Below are positions 1 through 5,825 of a stretch of 5,853 bases of DNA, piece after piece; the stretch's first letter is position 1, and each line of letters starts with the position of its first letter. Made by a program: the position numbers and the translations under genes. Below the pieces are notes generated by a model. It was not told the DNA's origin and made no database searches. It saw only the letters and a program-made list of their open reading frames with translations. The DNA is from Sphaerochaetaceae bacterium. GTDB taxonomy: Bacteria > Spirochaetota > Spirochaetia > Sphaerochaetales > Sphaerochaetaceae. The stretch lies in the NCBI GenBank assembly GCA_024405065.1, contig JAKSPF010000082.1, positions 1 to 5,853 on the forward strand, in the 5' to 3' direction.

Positions 1-38
1 ATGTTTTGTATGTTCCTCAAAAATAAAAGAAAAAACCG

Positions 39-97
39 TAGCTGTTCACAACTTTAATCACAAAAAAATAGCGGTTTACAACTTTAATCACAAAAAA
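39..97. repeat. Two-copy direct repeat, 30-base period, upstream of the first promoter
   Basis: Two 29-base units (39-67 and 69-97) match at 27 of 29 positions; the differences are T43/G73 and C47/T77. The shared core contains ACAACTTTAATCAC followed by an A run. The second copy ends one base before the -35 hexamer at 99. A 30-base period is about three helical turns, so both copies would face the same side of the DNA, as paired activator sites often do. The period is also ten codons, and one + frame stays open through both copies, so a coding origin is not excluded. The repeat itself is directly visible; its function is inferred. Confidence 0.8.
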
Positions 98-98
98 T

Positions 99-127
99 TT
101 GACGTATGCAGAACATACTGCTACAAT
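99..127 (+). promoter_or_regulatory. Strong sigma-70-type promoter for the serA-like/lrp/recO cluster
   Basis: The -35 box is TTGACG (99-104) and the -10 box is TACAAT (122-127). Each matches consensus at five of six positions, and the spacer is the optimal 17 bases. TG at 119-120 adds an extended -10. Transcription would start near 134, giving a leader of about 36 bases before the ATG at 170. No other promoter is needed for the next three closely packed genes. Confidence 0.8.
104..118. promoter_or_regulatory. Small palindrome inside the promoter spacer, candidate operator
   Basis: GTATG at 104-108 and CATAC at 114-118 are perfect inverted arms around the 5-base centre CAGAA. The palindrome fills most of the space between -35 and -10, where a bound protein would block RNA polymerase. 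Five-base arms can arise by chance. The repressor is unknown; the Lrp/AsnC protein encoded two genes down is one candidate. Confidence 0.4.
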
Positions 128-155
128 TGAAATACAGCATTAACAAAAACATTTT

Positions 156-163
156 AAGAGGAG
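156..163 (+). promoter_or_regulatory. Ribosome binding site that fixes the first gene's start at 170
   Basis: AAGAGGAG (156-163) contains a full AGGAG core six bases before ATG at 170. An in-frame TTG at 164 would extend the protein by two residues, but it directly abuts the Shine-Dalgarno sequence and could not use it. ATG 170 is therefore preferred. Confidence 0.85.
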
Positions 164-169
164 TTGAAA

Positions 170-1054
170 ATGCTTATTCTTATTTCAGATGCATTTGATG
201 CATCACTTGAAGGAAAGCTCAAAGCTTTCGGTGACGTTACCACTGACAAGACAAAAGCCTGTGACGCAGACGTGATTCTTGTACGTGCAAAAACAATCTG
301 TGACAAAGCTTACATTGACGGTCTGAAAAACTGTAAGCTCATCATCAGAGGCGGCGTAGGAATTGACAACATTGACAAGGCTTATGCAGAATCAAAGGGA
401 ATAATAGTGAAAAACACACCTAAGGCAAGTTCCATTGCCGTTGCGGAACTCACTTTTGCCCTCATGCTCAGTGCACCCAACCACATTGTTGAGTATCACA
501 ACGGACTTAAAAACGGTCAGTGGCTCAAAACAATCAAAAGAACGGAGCTCTACGGAAAAACTCTCGGGCTTCTCGGAATCGGAAACATTGCAACAAAAGT
601 TGCAGAGAGAGCAAAAGCGTTCGGAATGAACGTGGTGGCATATGACAAATATGTTTCTTCCTCAGCAGTTGCAACACTTGTTCCGTCAGTTGAAGAGGCA
701 GTAAAGGATGCAGATTACATTTCAATCCATATGCCGCTTACCGATGAAACAAAGGGAATGTTCAATGCTTCGCTGTTTGCAAAGATGAACAAACATCCTG
801 TAATCATCAATGCTGCAAGAGGCAACATAGTTGATGCAGATGCAATGGTCAAGGCACTTGAAGACGGGTCTGTATCATGGTACTGTGCAGACGTTTATCC
901 TTCAGACCCTCCGGCAGAAGACTACCCCATTCTCAAGGCAGAACACGTTACACTCACACCTCATGTGGGAGCAAACAGTGTTGAAAACCTGTTGAGAATC
1001 GGAGACGAAATCTGTGAAACACTTAAAGTTCTGAAGACAGAAGGAAAAATCTGA
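170..1054 (+). CDS. serA: D-3-phosphoglycerate dehydrogenase-like D-2-hydroxyacid dehydrogenase, short form
   Basis: This is a cytosolic NAD-dependent oxidoreductase of 294 residues. Its likely role is oxidation of 3-phosphoglycerate to 3-phosphohydroxypyruvate, the first step of serine synthesis. Visible family features are VRAKT (38-42), RGGVGIDNID (60-69, substrate loop), the Rossmann motif GLLGIGNIA (133-141) with Asp159 at the end of the second strand (favouring NAD), and catalytic Arg217 in NAARG and His265 in TPHVG. The usual catalytic Glu of DVxxxEP is Asp246 here (DVYPSDPP). The third glycine of GxGxxG is Ala141. There is no C-terminal ACT domain, so the serine feedback seen in long SerA proteins is not expected. 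It leads a tight cluster, 4 bases before an Lrp/AsnC gene. Family membership is sure. The exact substrate is less so, because glycerate, hydroxypyruvate and lactate dehydrogenases share this fold. Confidence 0.85.
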   Translation: MLILISDAFDASLEGKLKAFGDVTTDKTKACDADVILVRAKTICDKAYIDGLKNCKLIIRGGVGIDNIDKAYAESKGIIVKNTPKASSIAVAELTFALMLSAPNHIVEYHNGLKNGQWLKTIKRTELYGKTLGLLGIGNIATKVAERAKAFGMNVVAYDKYVSSSAVATLVPSVEEAVKDADYISIHMPLTDETKGMFNASLFAKMNKHPVIINAARGNIVDADAMVKALEDGSVSWYCADVYPSDPPAEDYPILKAEHVTLTPHVGANSVENLLRIGDEICETLKVLKTEGKI

Positions 1055-1058
1055 AACG

Positions 1059-1508
1059 ATGAAACTTGATGATACAAACAGGGAAATAATCCGCAAACTC
1101 TCTGACGGCAGAAAACCTTACAGCGTGATAGCTGATGAAATCGGTGTTACTGAAAATACGGTAAGAGCAAGAGCCAACAGAATGATAGAAGAAGGTGTGC
1201 TTGATATTTCCGGTCTTGTCAATCCGCAGAAGGTTCCCGATATGCAAGTCATAATCATGGGAATAAAGCTCAGCACACTTGATCTTGAGAAGAAAGCGGA
1301 GGAATTTTACCATCTGAAAGGTGTTGTTTCCGTTCAGATTGTCACAGGCAGATATGACCTTATTGTTCAGCTTGTGACAAGTTCCAGTGACGGTCCGGAT
1401 CTTCTCAACTTTTTCAGAAATGAGCTTTCAAAAATCAGAGATGTTTCGGATGCGGAGACATTTGTGGTTTATCATTCATGCGGATACAGAATTCCGTATG
1501 TCCTATAA
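1059..1508 (+). CDS. Lrp/AsnC family transcriptional regulator
   Basis: The protein has 149 residues, the normal length for a single-unit feast/famine regulator. The N-terminus (LDDTNREIIRKL, 3-14) and a winged helix-turn-helix at about 20-41, with IADEIGVTENTVRAR, match the family. A C-terminal RAM ligand-binding and oligomerisation domain spans about 62-140 and includes VTGRYDLIVQL (95-105), the conserved GxYD stretch near the amino-acid pocket. Such proteins bind DNA as dimers to octamers and respond to amino acids. The gene lies 4 bases after the serA-like gene, so control of serine or related amino-acid metabolism, and perhaps of its own promoter at 99-127, is a reasonable inference. A purine-rich stretch (GAAGGA, 1040-1045) lies 13 bases before the ATG, a slightly long spacing. 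The ligand cannot be read from sequence. Confidence 0.9.
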   Translation: MKLDDTNREIIRKLSDGRKPYSVIADEIGVTENTVRARANRMIEEGVLDISGLVNPQKVPDMQVIIMGIKLSTLDLEKKAEEFYHLKGVVSVQIVTGRYDLIVQLVTSSSDGPDLLNFFRNELSKIRDVSDAETFVVYHSCGYRIPYVL

Positions 1509-1514
1509 GGTTCT

Positions 1515-2249
1515 ATGGAACGTGACATCAGAACAGATGCGGTTGTTACGGGAACAAGGCATTACGGTGAACTCCACAAGGCCGTAACTCTCCTGTCTCC
1601 GCAGCTCGGTTCTGTAAACGCAGTTATTTTCGGGGGACGCAAGGGAAAAAAATCATCCCTTGCGCCTCTTTTTTCATTCGGAACGTTTCAGCTTTACTTC
1701 AATCCGGTAAGACAGGAATATTCACTTACAGAGCAGGAATGTTGCTTCATTCCTCAGACAATAATGCAGGATCTCAACCTCACCTATACGGCATCTTATA
1801 TGAGTGAAGCAGTTACAAAGATTTCAACAGACTGTCCGGGTGCTGTGTATACACTGCTCTGCAATGCACTTGAATGTCTTGAGACCCTTCCGGAAATGAG
1901 AAAAAAACTGATAATAGATTTCACTTGGAAACTGTTGCAGATAAGCGGTATAGCATCAGATATGCTTCACTGTCCTTCCTGTGACAGAAGATATGCAGAC
2001 GATGAAATTCTGGGGTTTTCAGTATCAATGACAACACCCGTATGCAAAGAATGCGCAGACTCAGAGTTTCCGGTTCTTCCTCCGGGAGCAAGAAGATATC
2101 TGATGTACACACTTTCCAAATCGTTTGACGATGCATTCAACGTAATATTGTCTGATACGGCAGTATCAAGATTAAGTTCTTTCATGCTGAAATGGGTTGA
2201 TATTTTCTGCCAGAATTCACTTAAAACACTTTCATCCGGCTTGCTATAA
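1515..2249 (+). CDS. recO: DNA repair protein RecO
   Basis: RecO (244 residues) works in the RecFOR pathway: it anneals single strands, displaces SSB and, with RecR, loads RecA at gaps. The N-terminal OB fold covers about 1-80, with TDAVVTGTRHYGE (7-19) in its first strands and the basic GGRKGKKSS loop (40-48) typical of the DNA-binding face. The helical C-terminal domain carries a four-cysteine zinc site, Cys153, Cys156, Cys177 and Cys180 (CPSC and CKEC). Length is normal. The start lies 6 bases after the lrp stop; a weak AAGG (1507-1510) overlapping that stop is the only ribosome site, which suggests translational coupling. A terminator-shaped hairpin lies inside the first 170 bases (see 1632-1674). 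The partner nuclease RecJ is the next gene. Confidence 0.92.
   Translation: MERDIRTDAVVTGTRHYGELHKAVTLLSPQLGSVNAVIFGGRKGKKSSLAPLFSFGTFQLYFNPVRQEYSLTEQECCFIPQTIMQDLNLTYTASYMSEAVTKISTDCPGAVYTLLCNALECLETLPEMRKKLIIDFTWKLLQISGIASDMLHCPSCDRRYADDEILGFSVSMTTPVCKECADSEFPVLPPGARRYLMYTLSKSFDDAFNVILSDTAVSRLSSFMLKWVDIFCQNSLKTLSSGLL
1632..1674 (+). terminator. Terminator-shaped hairpin inside the recO coding region
   Basis: CGCAAGGGA (1638-1646) and TCCCTTGCG (1656-1664) are perfect 9-base inverted arms around a 9-base loop. With A1637 bulged, G1632-G1636 can pair with C1665-T1669, two of those pairs being G-T, to make about 14 pairs. T1669-T1674 is a run of six T right after the stem. This is the layout of an intrinsic terminator read on the + strand. 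It encodes recO residues 40-53, a conserved basic loop, so part of the sequence is constrained by protein. Translating ribosomes would normally prevent folding; whether it terminates is inferred. Confidence 0.4.
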
Positions 2250-2261
2250 AGATACTTTTAT

Positions 2262-2290
2262 TTTACATTTAGTCTTATATTGAATGTGAT
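2262..2290 (+). promoter_or_regulatory. Weak candidate promoter for recJ and the DUF4105 gene
   Basis: The recO-recJ gap (2250-2319) is AT-rich and contains TTTACA (2262-2267) and TGTGAT (2285-2290) 17 bases apart. The second box matches the -10 consensus at only four of six positions. TATATT at 2276-2281 is a better -10 but has no good partner upstream. No terminator is visible after recO, so recJ could also be reached by readthrough. Confidence 0.3.
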
Positions 2291-2319
2291 TTTAATTTTG
2301 AGAAGTAGATATATAGCCG

Positions 2320-4449
2320 ATGAAATGGACATCCAGAACATTCTCCTATTCTGATATAGGAGTACTGCAGGAGCGTTACAATCTTGACCTTGTCAGTGCA
2401 AAAGTGTTTGCAGGTAGAGGGATAACCGACGCTTCACGAATAAAATTCTATTTGGAAAATGACATATCGTTTCTTCACAACCCGTTTCTTTTTGATGATA
2501 TGGAAACTTTCTGTGACAGAATATTGAGTGCTGTTGAAGACAAAGAAAAGGTACGTATATTCGGAGACCGGGATGTTGACGGAATAACGAGTACTGCCCT
2601 TTTTGTTGAGGAACTCAGCAGATTGGGACTGGAAACATCGTATACAGTTCCTTTGGGTGATGAACCATACGGTCTGACCAAAGAAAACATTGACAAAGCC
2701 GTGAATGACGGCATAACTTTGGCAATTACCGTAGACTGCGGTATATCCTGTTTTGAAGAGATAAACTACGCACGATCAAAGGGTCTTGATTTTCTTGTAA
2801 CGGATCACCACCTGCCCTCTGAAATTCTACCCCCTGCATGTGCAGTAATTGACCCGAAAATATGCGGATGCGGTTATCCTTTTGCTGATCTTGCAGGTTG
2901 TGGAGTAGTTGCCAAGTGTATCTGGGCATTGCGCTTTGCAATGACAGACCTTTACAAAGAAACTTTCCTGCTTCTTCACACACTTCCCGGAAACGGAACA
3001 ATAATAATTGAAGCGGTAAAGCTTGAAAATCTTCTGGTAACAGATAGGGTGTCGGAAGAAGTTGTCCCCGGCGTTCTTTCACAGCAAAACAGCCGTCTGA
3101 TCAATTTTCTGAACTGCAATCTTCCGGTTTTTGTGCTTGACTCAGAAACGGAAACAAACCTGTTACGTAAAGCTTTTCCGAAAGCGGAAATTGCCCTATG
3201 TGATTTAAGAACCGGGTTTGAGCGTGTTATACCGTCCGTGCGGGGCAAAAGTCTGTTTGCCTTGTCGGAAAGAAGCAGATTTGCTCTGTATTCACAGACT
3301 AAAAGCGAATTGGATACTCTCATAGGACTGTTCGGGGCATGGGTACGGGCATGCAACCCTTCACTGTATAAGGAGTATCTCAAGGTAACAGACCTTGTTG
3401 CCATCGGCACGATAAGTGATATGATGCCGATGGAAGATGAGAACAGGATATTTGTAAAAAACGGTTTCAGGCAACTTGAACTGTCTTCAAGAGAGTCTCT
3501 GATCCCATGTATGTCAATTCAGAATCTTTTGGGAAAGCGTCTTTCCGCAACGGATATCGGCTGGCAGGTTTCGCCTTTGATAAATGCAGCAGGAAGACTC
3601 GGACAGCCCGATATTGCAGTTGACATGATTCTTTCTTCTGACAGAGGAAAAGCACTTGAAAACGCACAGCTTCTTGTCAAACTGAACGATAAAAGAAAGA
3701 AACTCGGAGAAGACTGTTGGGAAAGGTTGCAGGTTCAGGCAAAAAAAAGCTATGAAAAATCCGGTACAAAGTTTGTAATGGTATCGGATGAAAAAATCCC
3801 GCGCGGAATAACCGGAATACTTGCAACAAGACTCCTTAAAGCTTTCAGAGTGCCGTCAATGGTAATAGCAAGGATTTCAGATAACAGAGTCGTGGGTTCA
3901 ATGAGAAGCAGTGAAGATTTCAATTGTCATGAGTTTCTTTCCTGTTTCAGTGAATACTTTGATGATTTCGGAGGTCATGCCTGTGCCGGAGGATTCACAC
4001 TGTCTCCGGATAAAGTGGACGGATTCATAAAGGCAGTTGAAGAAAACATAGAATATCTGGATTGTCCCGGTCAGGAAGCAACTGATGAACTTGTGATTGA
4101 CACATCTCTCAGTGAAGACCAGTTCACCCTGAAAATAATGGATGTTGTTGAAAAGTTTGAACCTTACGGCGAGCAGAACGGTCCCCTTGTGTTCATGATA
4201 GAAAATGCAAGAATTGAGAATCTGACATCTATGAAAAATCAGAAAAATCCGGCTGAAAATCATCTGAAAATGCAGATTTCCTTCGGTTCATACAAATGGC
4301 CGGCGGTTTACTGGGCTGCTTCACGCAAAGCGGGAGAACAGTTCAATGACGGTGATATAGTTGATGTAGTATTCAGGCTCGGACGCAACTGGTATCGCAA
4401 TCAGGAAAACATACAGCTTACTATTGCGGATATGAGAAGGCATACCTGA
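2320..4449 (+). CDS. recJ: Single-stranded-DNA-specific exonuclease RecJ with a large internal insert
   Basis: RecJ degrades single-stranded DNA 5' to 3' with divalent metal in recombination and mismatch repair. Of 709 residues, the DHH core shows motif I FGDRDVDG (81-88, Asp83/85/87), VDCG (138-141), TDHH (161-164), IDPK (177-180), LAGCGV (191-196), DLVAIGTISDMMPM (358-371, metal Asp367) and INAAGRLG (421-428). The DHHA1 domain follows at about 485-575 with FGGHACAGGF (550-559). The C-terminal OB-type domain has EKFEPYGEQNGPLVF (611-625) and ends near LTIADM. All expected metal ligands are present, so the enzyme should be active. Motif I has Arg84 where Tyr is common. About 145 extra residues (roughly 207-352) split LAGCGV from the Asp367 motif; they may form a degenerate DnaQ-like fold. 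The ATG has only a distant purine stretch (2300-2305, 14 bases away). The stop overlaps the next start. Confidence 0.95.
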   Translation: MKWTSRTFSYSDIGVLQERYNLDLVSAKVFAGRGITDASRIKFYLENDISFLHNPFLFDDMETFCDRILSAVEDKEKVRIFGDRDVDGITSTALFVEELSRLGLETSYTVPLGDEPYGLTKENIDKAVNDGITLAITVDCGISCFEEINYARSKGLDFLVTDHHLPSEILPPACAVIDPKICGCGYPFADLAGCGVVAKCIWALRFAMTDLYKETFLLLHTLPGNGTIIIEAVKLENLLVTDRVSEEVVPGVLSQQNSRLINFLNCNLPVFVLDSETETNLLRKAFPKAEIALCDLRTGFERVIPSVRGKSLFALSERSRFALYSQTKSELDTLIGLFGAWVRACNPSLYKEYLKVTDLVAIGTISDMMPMEDENRIFVKNGFRQLELSSRESLIPCMSIQNLLGKRLSATDIGWQVSPLINAAGRLGQPDIAVDMILSSDRGKALENAQLLVKLNDKRKKLGEDCWERLQVQAKKSYEKSGTKFVMVSDEKIPRGITGILATRLLKAFRVPSMVIARISDNRVVGSMRSSEDFNCHEFLSCFSEYFDDFGGHACAGGFTLSPDKVDGFIKAVEENIEYLDCPGQEATDELVIDTSLSEDQFTLKIMDVVEKFEPYGEQNGPLVFMIENARIENLTSMKNQKNPAENHLKMQISFGSYKWPAVYWAASRKAGEQFNDGDIVDVVFRLGRNWYRNQENIQLTIADMRRHT
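2938..3375 (+). other. RecJ insert domain, possibly a degenerate DEDDh-exonuclease fold
   Basis: These codons give RecJ residues about 207-352, between two catalytic motifs that are normally about 60 residues apart. Three stretches resemble the order of a DnaQ-type exonuclease. TIIIEAVKLENLLVTDRV...VVPG (227-251) is like the IIEIGAVK...V-PG strands. FLNCNLPVFVLDSETETNLL (263-282) is like the FL-VAHN-FD-FL helix. FALYSQTKSELDTLIGLF (321-338) is like the final H-A-D helix. The acidic and histidine catalytic positions are not conserved, and no clear DxE motif precedes 227. If the reading is right, the domain is structural or binds DNA or a partner rather than cutting. The boundaries are approximate. 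Confidence 0.45.
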
Positions 4450-5750
4450 TGTCAGTTCGCAAAAGAGCCTTTACCGTTTCACTCTTCTTTGCTGTTCTTC
4501 TTTTTTCCGCATCCGCAATGAGTTTTGTACACAAGGAAGAAACTCACCCTTTTGATTCGGAAATAATGCTTGCCTCCATTTACGGAGATTCCACCGGTTC
4601 TGTTTCAGAAGAATCCTTTTGGAATGATGTTGCAATCAGTCTGGTAACGGTTTCAAAAGACGATCCGGTATATTCGTGGTTCGGTCATAGCGGACTGCTT
4701 TTGGAATTTCCGGGACGCAGAGCCGTACTGTATGATTGGGGCAGATTTTCATTTGATGACGGATTTTACGGAAATTTCATAATGGGCAGACTGTGGTACG
4801 AATGCGGATCTTCAGATGCTCTTTCTGAGTTCGCATATCTTGAACGATGCGGAAGAACAGTATCCAAGGTTAAACTGAATTTTCCTGCAAAGACAAAGCA
4901 GGATATTGCACGATATCTTTTACAGAATGACAGTGAACAGTATAAAACTTACCTTTACCATCACTACAGGGACAACTGTGCAACCAGAATCAGAGACATA
5001 ATAAACAAGGCTACCGGCGGTGAATTTGAAAAATGGGCAAAATCACAGAAAGGTCGGTCTTTCCGCGAGCAGACCTCAAGAATGCTTGCAAACAATATTC
5101 TGTGGCAGTGGCTTTTGGATTTTCTTCAAGGTCCCCGGATTGACGGTTCAGCTACACGCTGGGATGAAATGTTCCTTCCGTCAGAACTTGAAAAAGGTGT
5201 AATTGAGTTCTCCTCTCTTGCGGAGAATCGGGAATATGTGTGCGATTTCAGAAACACCGATACCAGACCTGCAGATTTTGAAACACCGCAGGACAGAAGC
5301 CTTATATGGCTCTGCATAGGACTTGCAGTTTCACTTCTCTGTATCGCAGGAAAAATGAAAAGCAAGACATTGTACCATGCCGTTTCGTTTTCATTTCAGA
5401 TTATTGCGGGAACAGCAGGTACGCTGCTCTTTTTCATGATGAACTTCACAAGCCATGATGTCTGCTACTTCAACGCAAACATTTTGTTCTTCCACCCGTT
5501 TCTGCTTATTACCGCTTTTCTCTGCATGAATGAAAAAAAACACAGGAAACTTCTTGTAAAGTTCTACAAGGTACAGTGCTTCACCGCACTCATCTACCTT
5601 CTTCTTTCATTGTTTCTGCCCGATATATTCAGACAGGACAACACCGCACAACTCTGTACGATTGTACCGTTCTTCTGCACTCAACTACTTCTTCTCAACA
5701 GAACCGACACATTGAAGAGCAACTTTCAAAACTCCATTCATAAATCCTGA
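4449..5750 (+). CDS. Exported DUF4105/Lnb N-terminal domain protein with C-terminal membrane segments
   Basis: This 433-residue protein starts with a signal peptide or signal anchor (RKR at 4-6, hydrophobic 7-23, possible cleavage after ASA at 21-23). Residues about 55-250 match the DUF4105 (Lnb N-terminal periplasmic) family: ISLVTVSKDDPVYSWFGHSG (63-82), VLYDWGRFSF (93-102), FYGNFIMGRLWYE (106-118) and YHHYRDNCATRIRDII (170-185). His80 and Cys177 are the conserved pair, suggesting a papain-like cysteine hydrolase or a fold derived from one, outside the inner membrane. Five hydrophobic segments follow at about 285-302, 311-333, 343-360, 376-394 and 400-416, and the tail is polar. The substrate is unknown; a cell-envelope role is inferred. 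The ATG overlaps the recJ stop by one base (TGATG), with GAGAAGG (4434-4440) eight bases upstream, so it is co-transcribed and probably translationally coupled to recJ. Confidence 0.85.
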   Translation: MSVRKRAFTVSLFFAVLLFSASAMSFVHKEETHPFDSEIMLASIYGDSTGSVSEESFWNDVAISLVTVSKDDPVYSWFGHSGLLLEFPGRRAVLYDWGRFSFDDGFYGNFIMGRLWYECGSSDALSEFAYLERCGRTVSKVKLNFPAKTKQDIARYLLQNDSEQYKTYLYHHYRDNCATRIRDIINKATGGEFEKWAKSQKGRSFREQTSRMLANNILWQWLLDFLQGPRIDGSATRWDEMFLPSELEKGVIEFSSLAENREYVCDFRNTDTRPADFETPQDRSLIWLCIGLAVSLLCIAGKMKSKTLYHAVSFSFQIIAGTAGTLLFFMMNFTSHDVCYFNANILFFHPFLLITAFLCMNEKKHRKLLVKFYKVQCFTALIYLLLSLFLPDIFRQDNTAQLCTIVPFFCTQLLLLNRTDTLKSNFQNSIHKS

Positions 5751-5779
5751 ACGTCTTTGCAGTGTAAAACGGCAATTTG

Positions 5780-5820
5780 AAAAAAAAAAAAAAAGAAGGT
5801 TGCCGACCGGCAACCCATCT
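5780..5820 (-). terminator. Intrinsic terminator for - strand transcription, possibly bidirectional
   Basis: GGTTGCC (5798-5804) and GGCAACC (5809-5815) form a perfect 7-base stem with a GACC loop. Weaker pairing of the flanking AAAGA and TCTTT extends it, with a mismatch and a bulge. On the - strand the stem is followed by TTC and then 15 T (complement of the A run 5780-5794), a near-ideal terminator. On the + strand the downstream T content is poor (TCTTTACG), so it would stop the DUF4105 transcript less well, although no other + terminator is visible after 5750. Confidence 0.85.
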
Positions 5821-5825
5821 TTACG

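Noticed and set aside
1..19. GAGGAA on the - strand (complement of 14-19), suggesting the ribosome site of a divergent gene starting left of the window
   Set aside because: No start codon is visible inside the window at a suitable spacing, and the opposite idea (a + strand gene tail) fits as well. Sequence to the left is needed.
39..97. Two-unit CRISPR-like array
   Set aside because: The units are directly adjacent with a single base between them, so there is no spacer, and no cas gene is present.
164..169. TTG at 164 as the start of the first gene
   Set aside because: It abuts the Shine-Dalgarno sequence with no spacing, whereas ATG at 170 has the ideal distance.
1023..1313. A 96-codon - strand frame across the serA/lrp junction
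   Set aside because: It overlaps the conserved helix-turn-helix and RAM regions of the regulator, and its peptide shows no family features.
2976..3410. A 144-codon open frame on the - strand inside recJ
   Set aside because: It lies wholly within recJ, which has all its catalytic motifs on the + strand. The antisense peptide shows no recognisable domain and reads as a codon-bias shadow.
3898..4263. A 121-codon open frame on the - strand under the RecJ DHHA1 and OB domains
   Set aside because: The + strand protein is conserved here (FGGHACAGGF, EPYGEQN). The antisense frame has no ribosome site or family resemblance.
4884..4902. CCTGC/GCAGG inverted repeat inside the DUF4105 gene
   Set aside because: The arms are five bases with a 9-base loop and no T tract. 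This is expected by chance in this much sequence.
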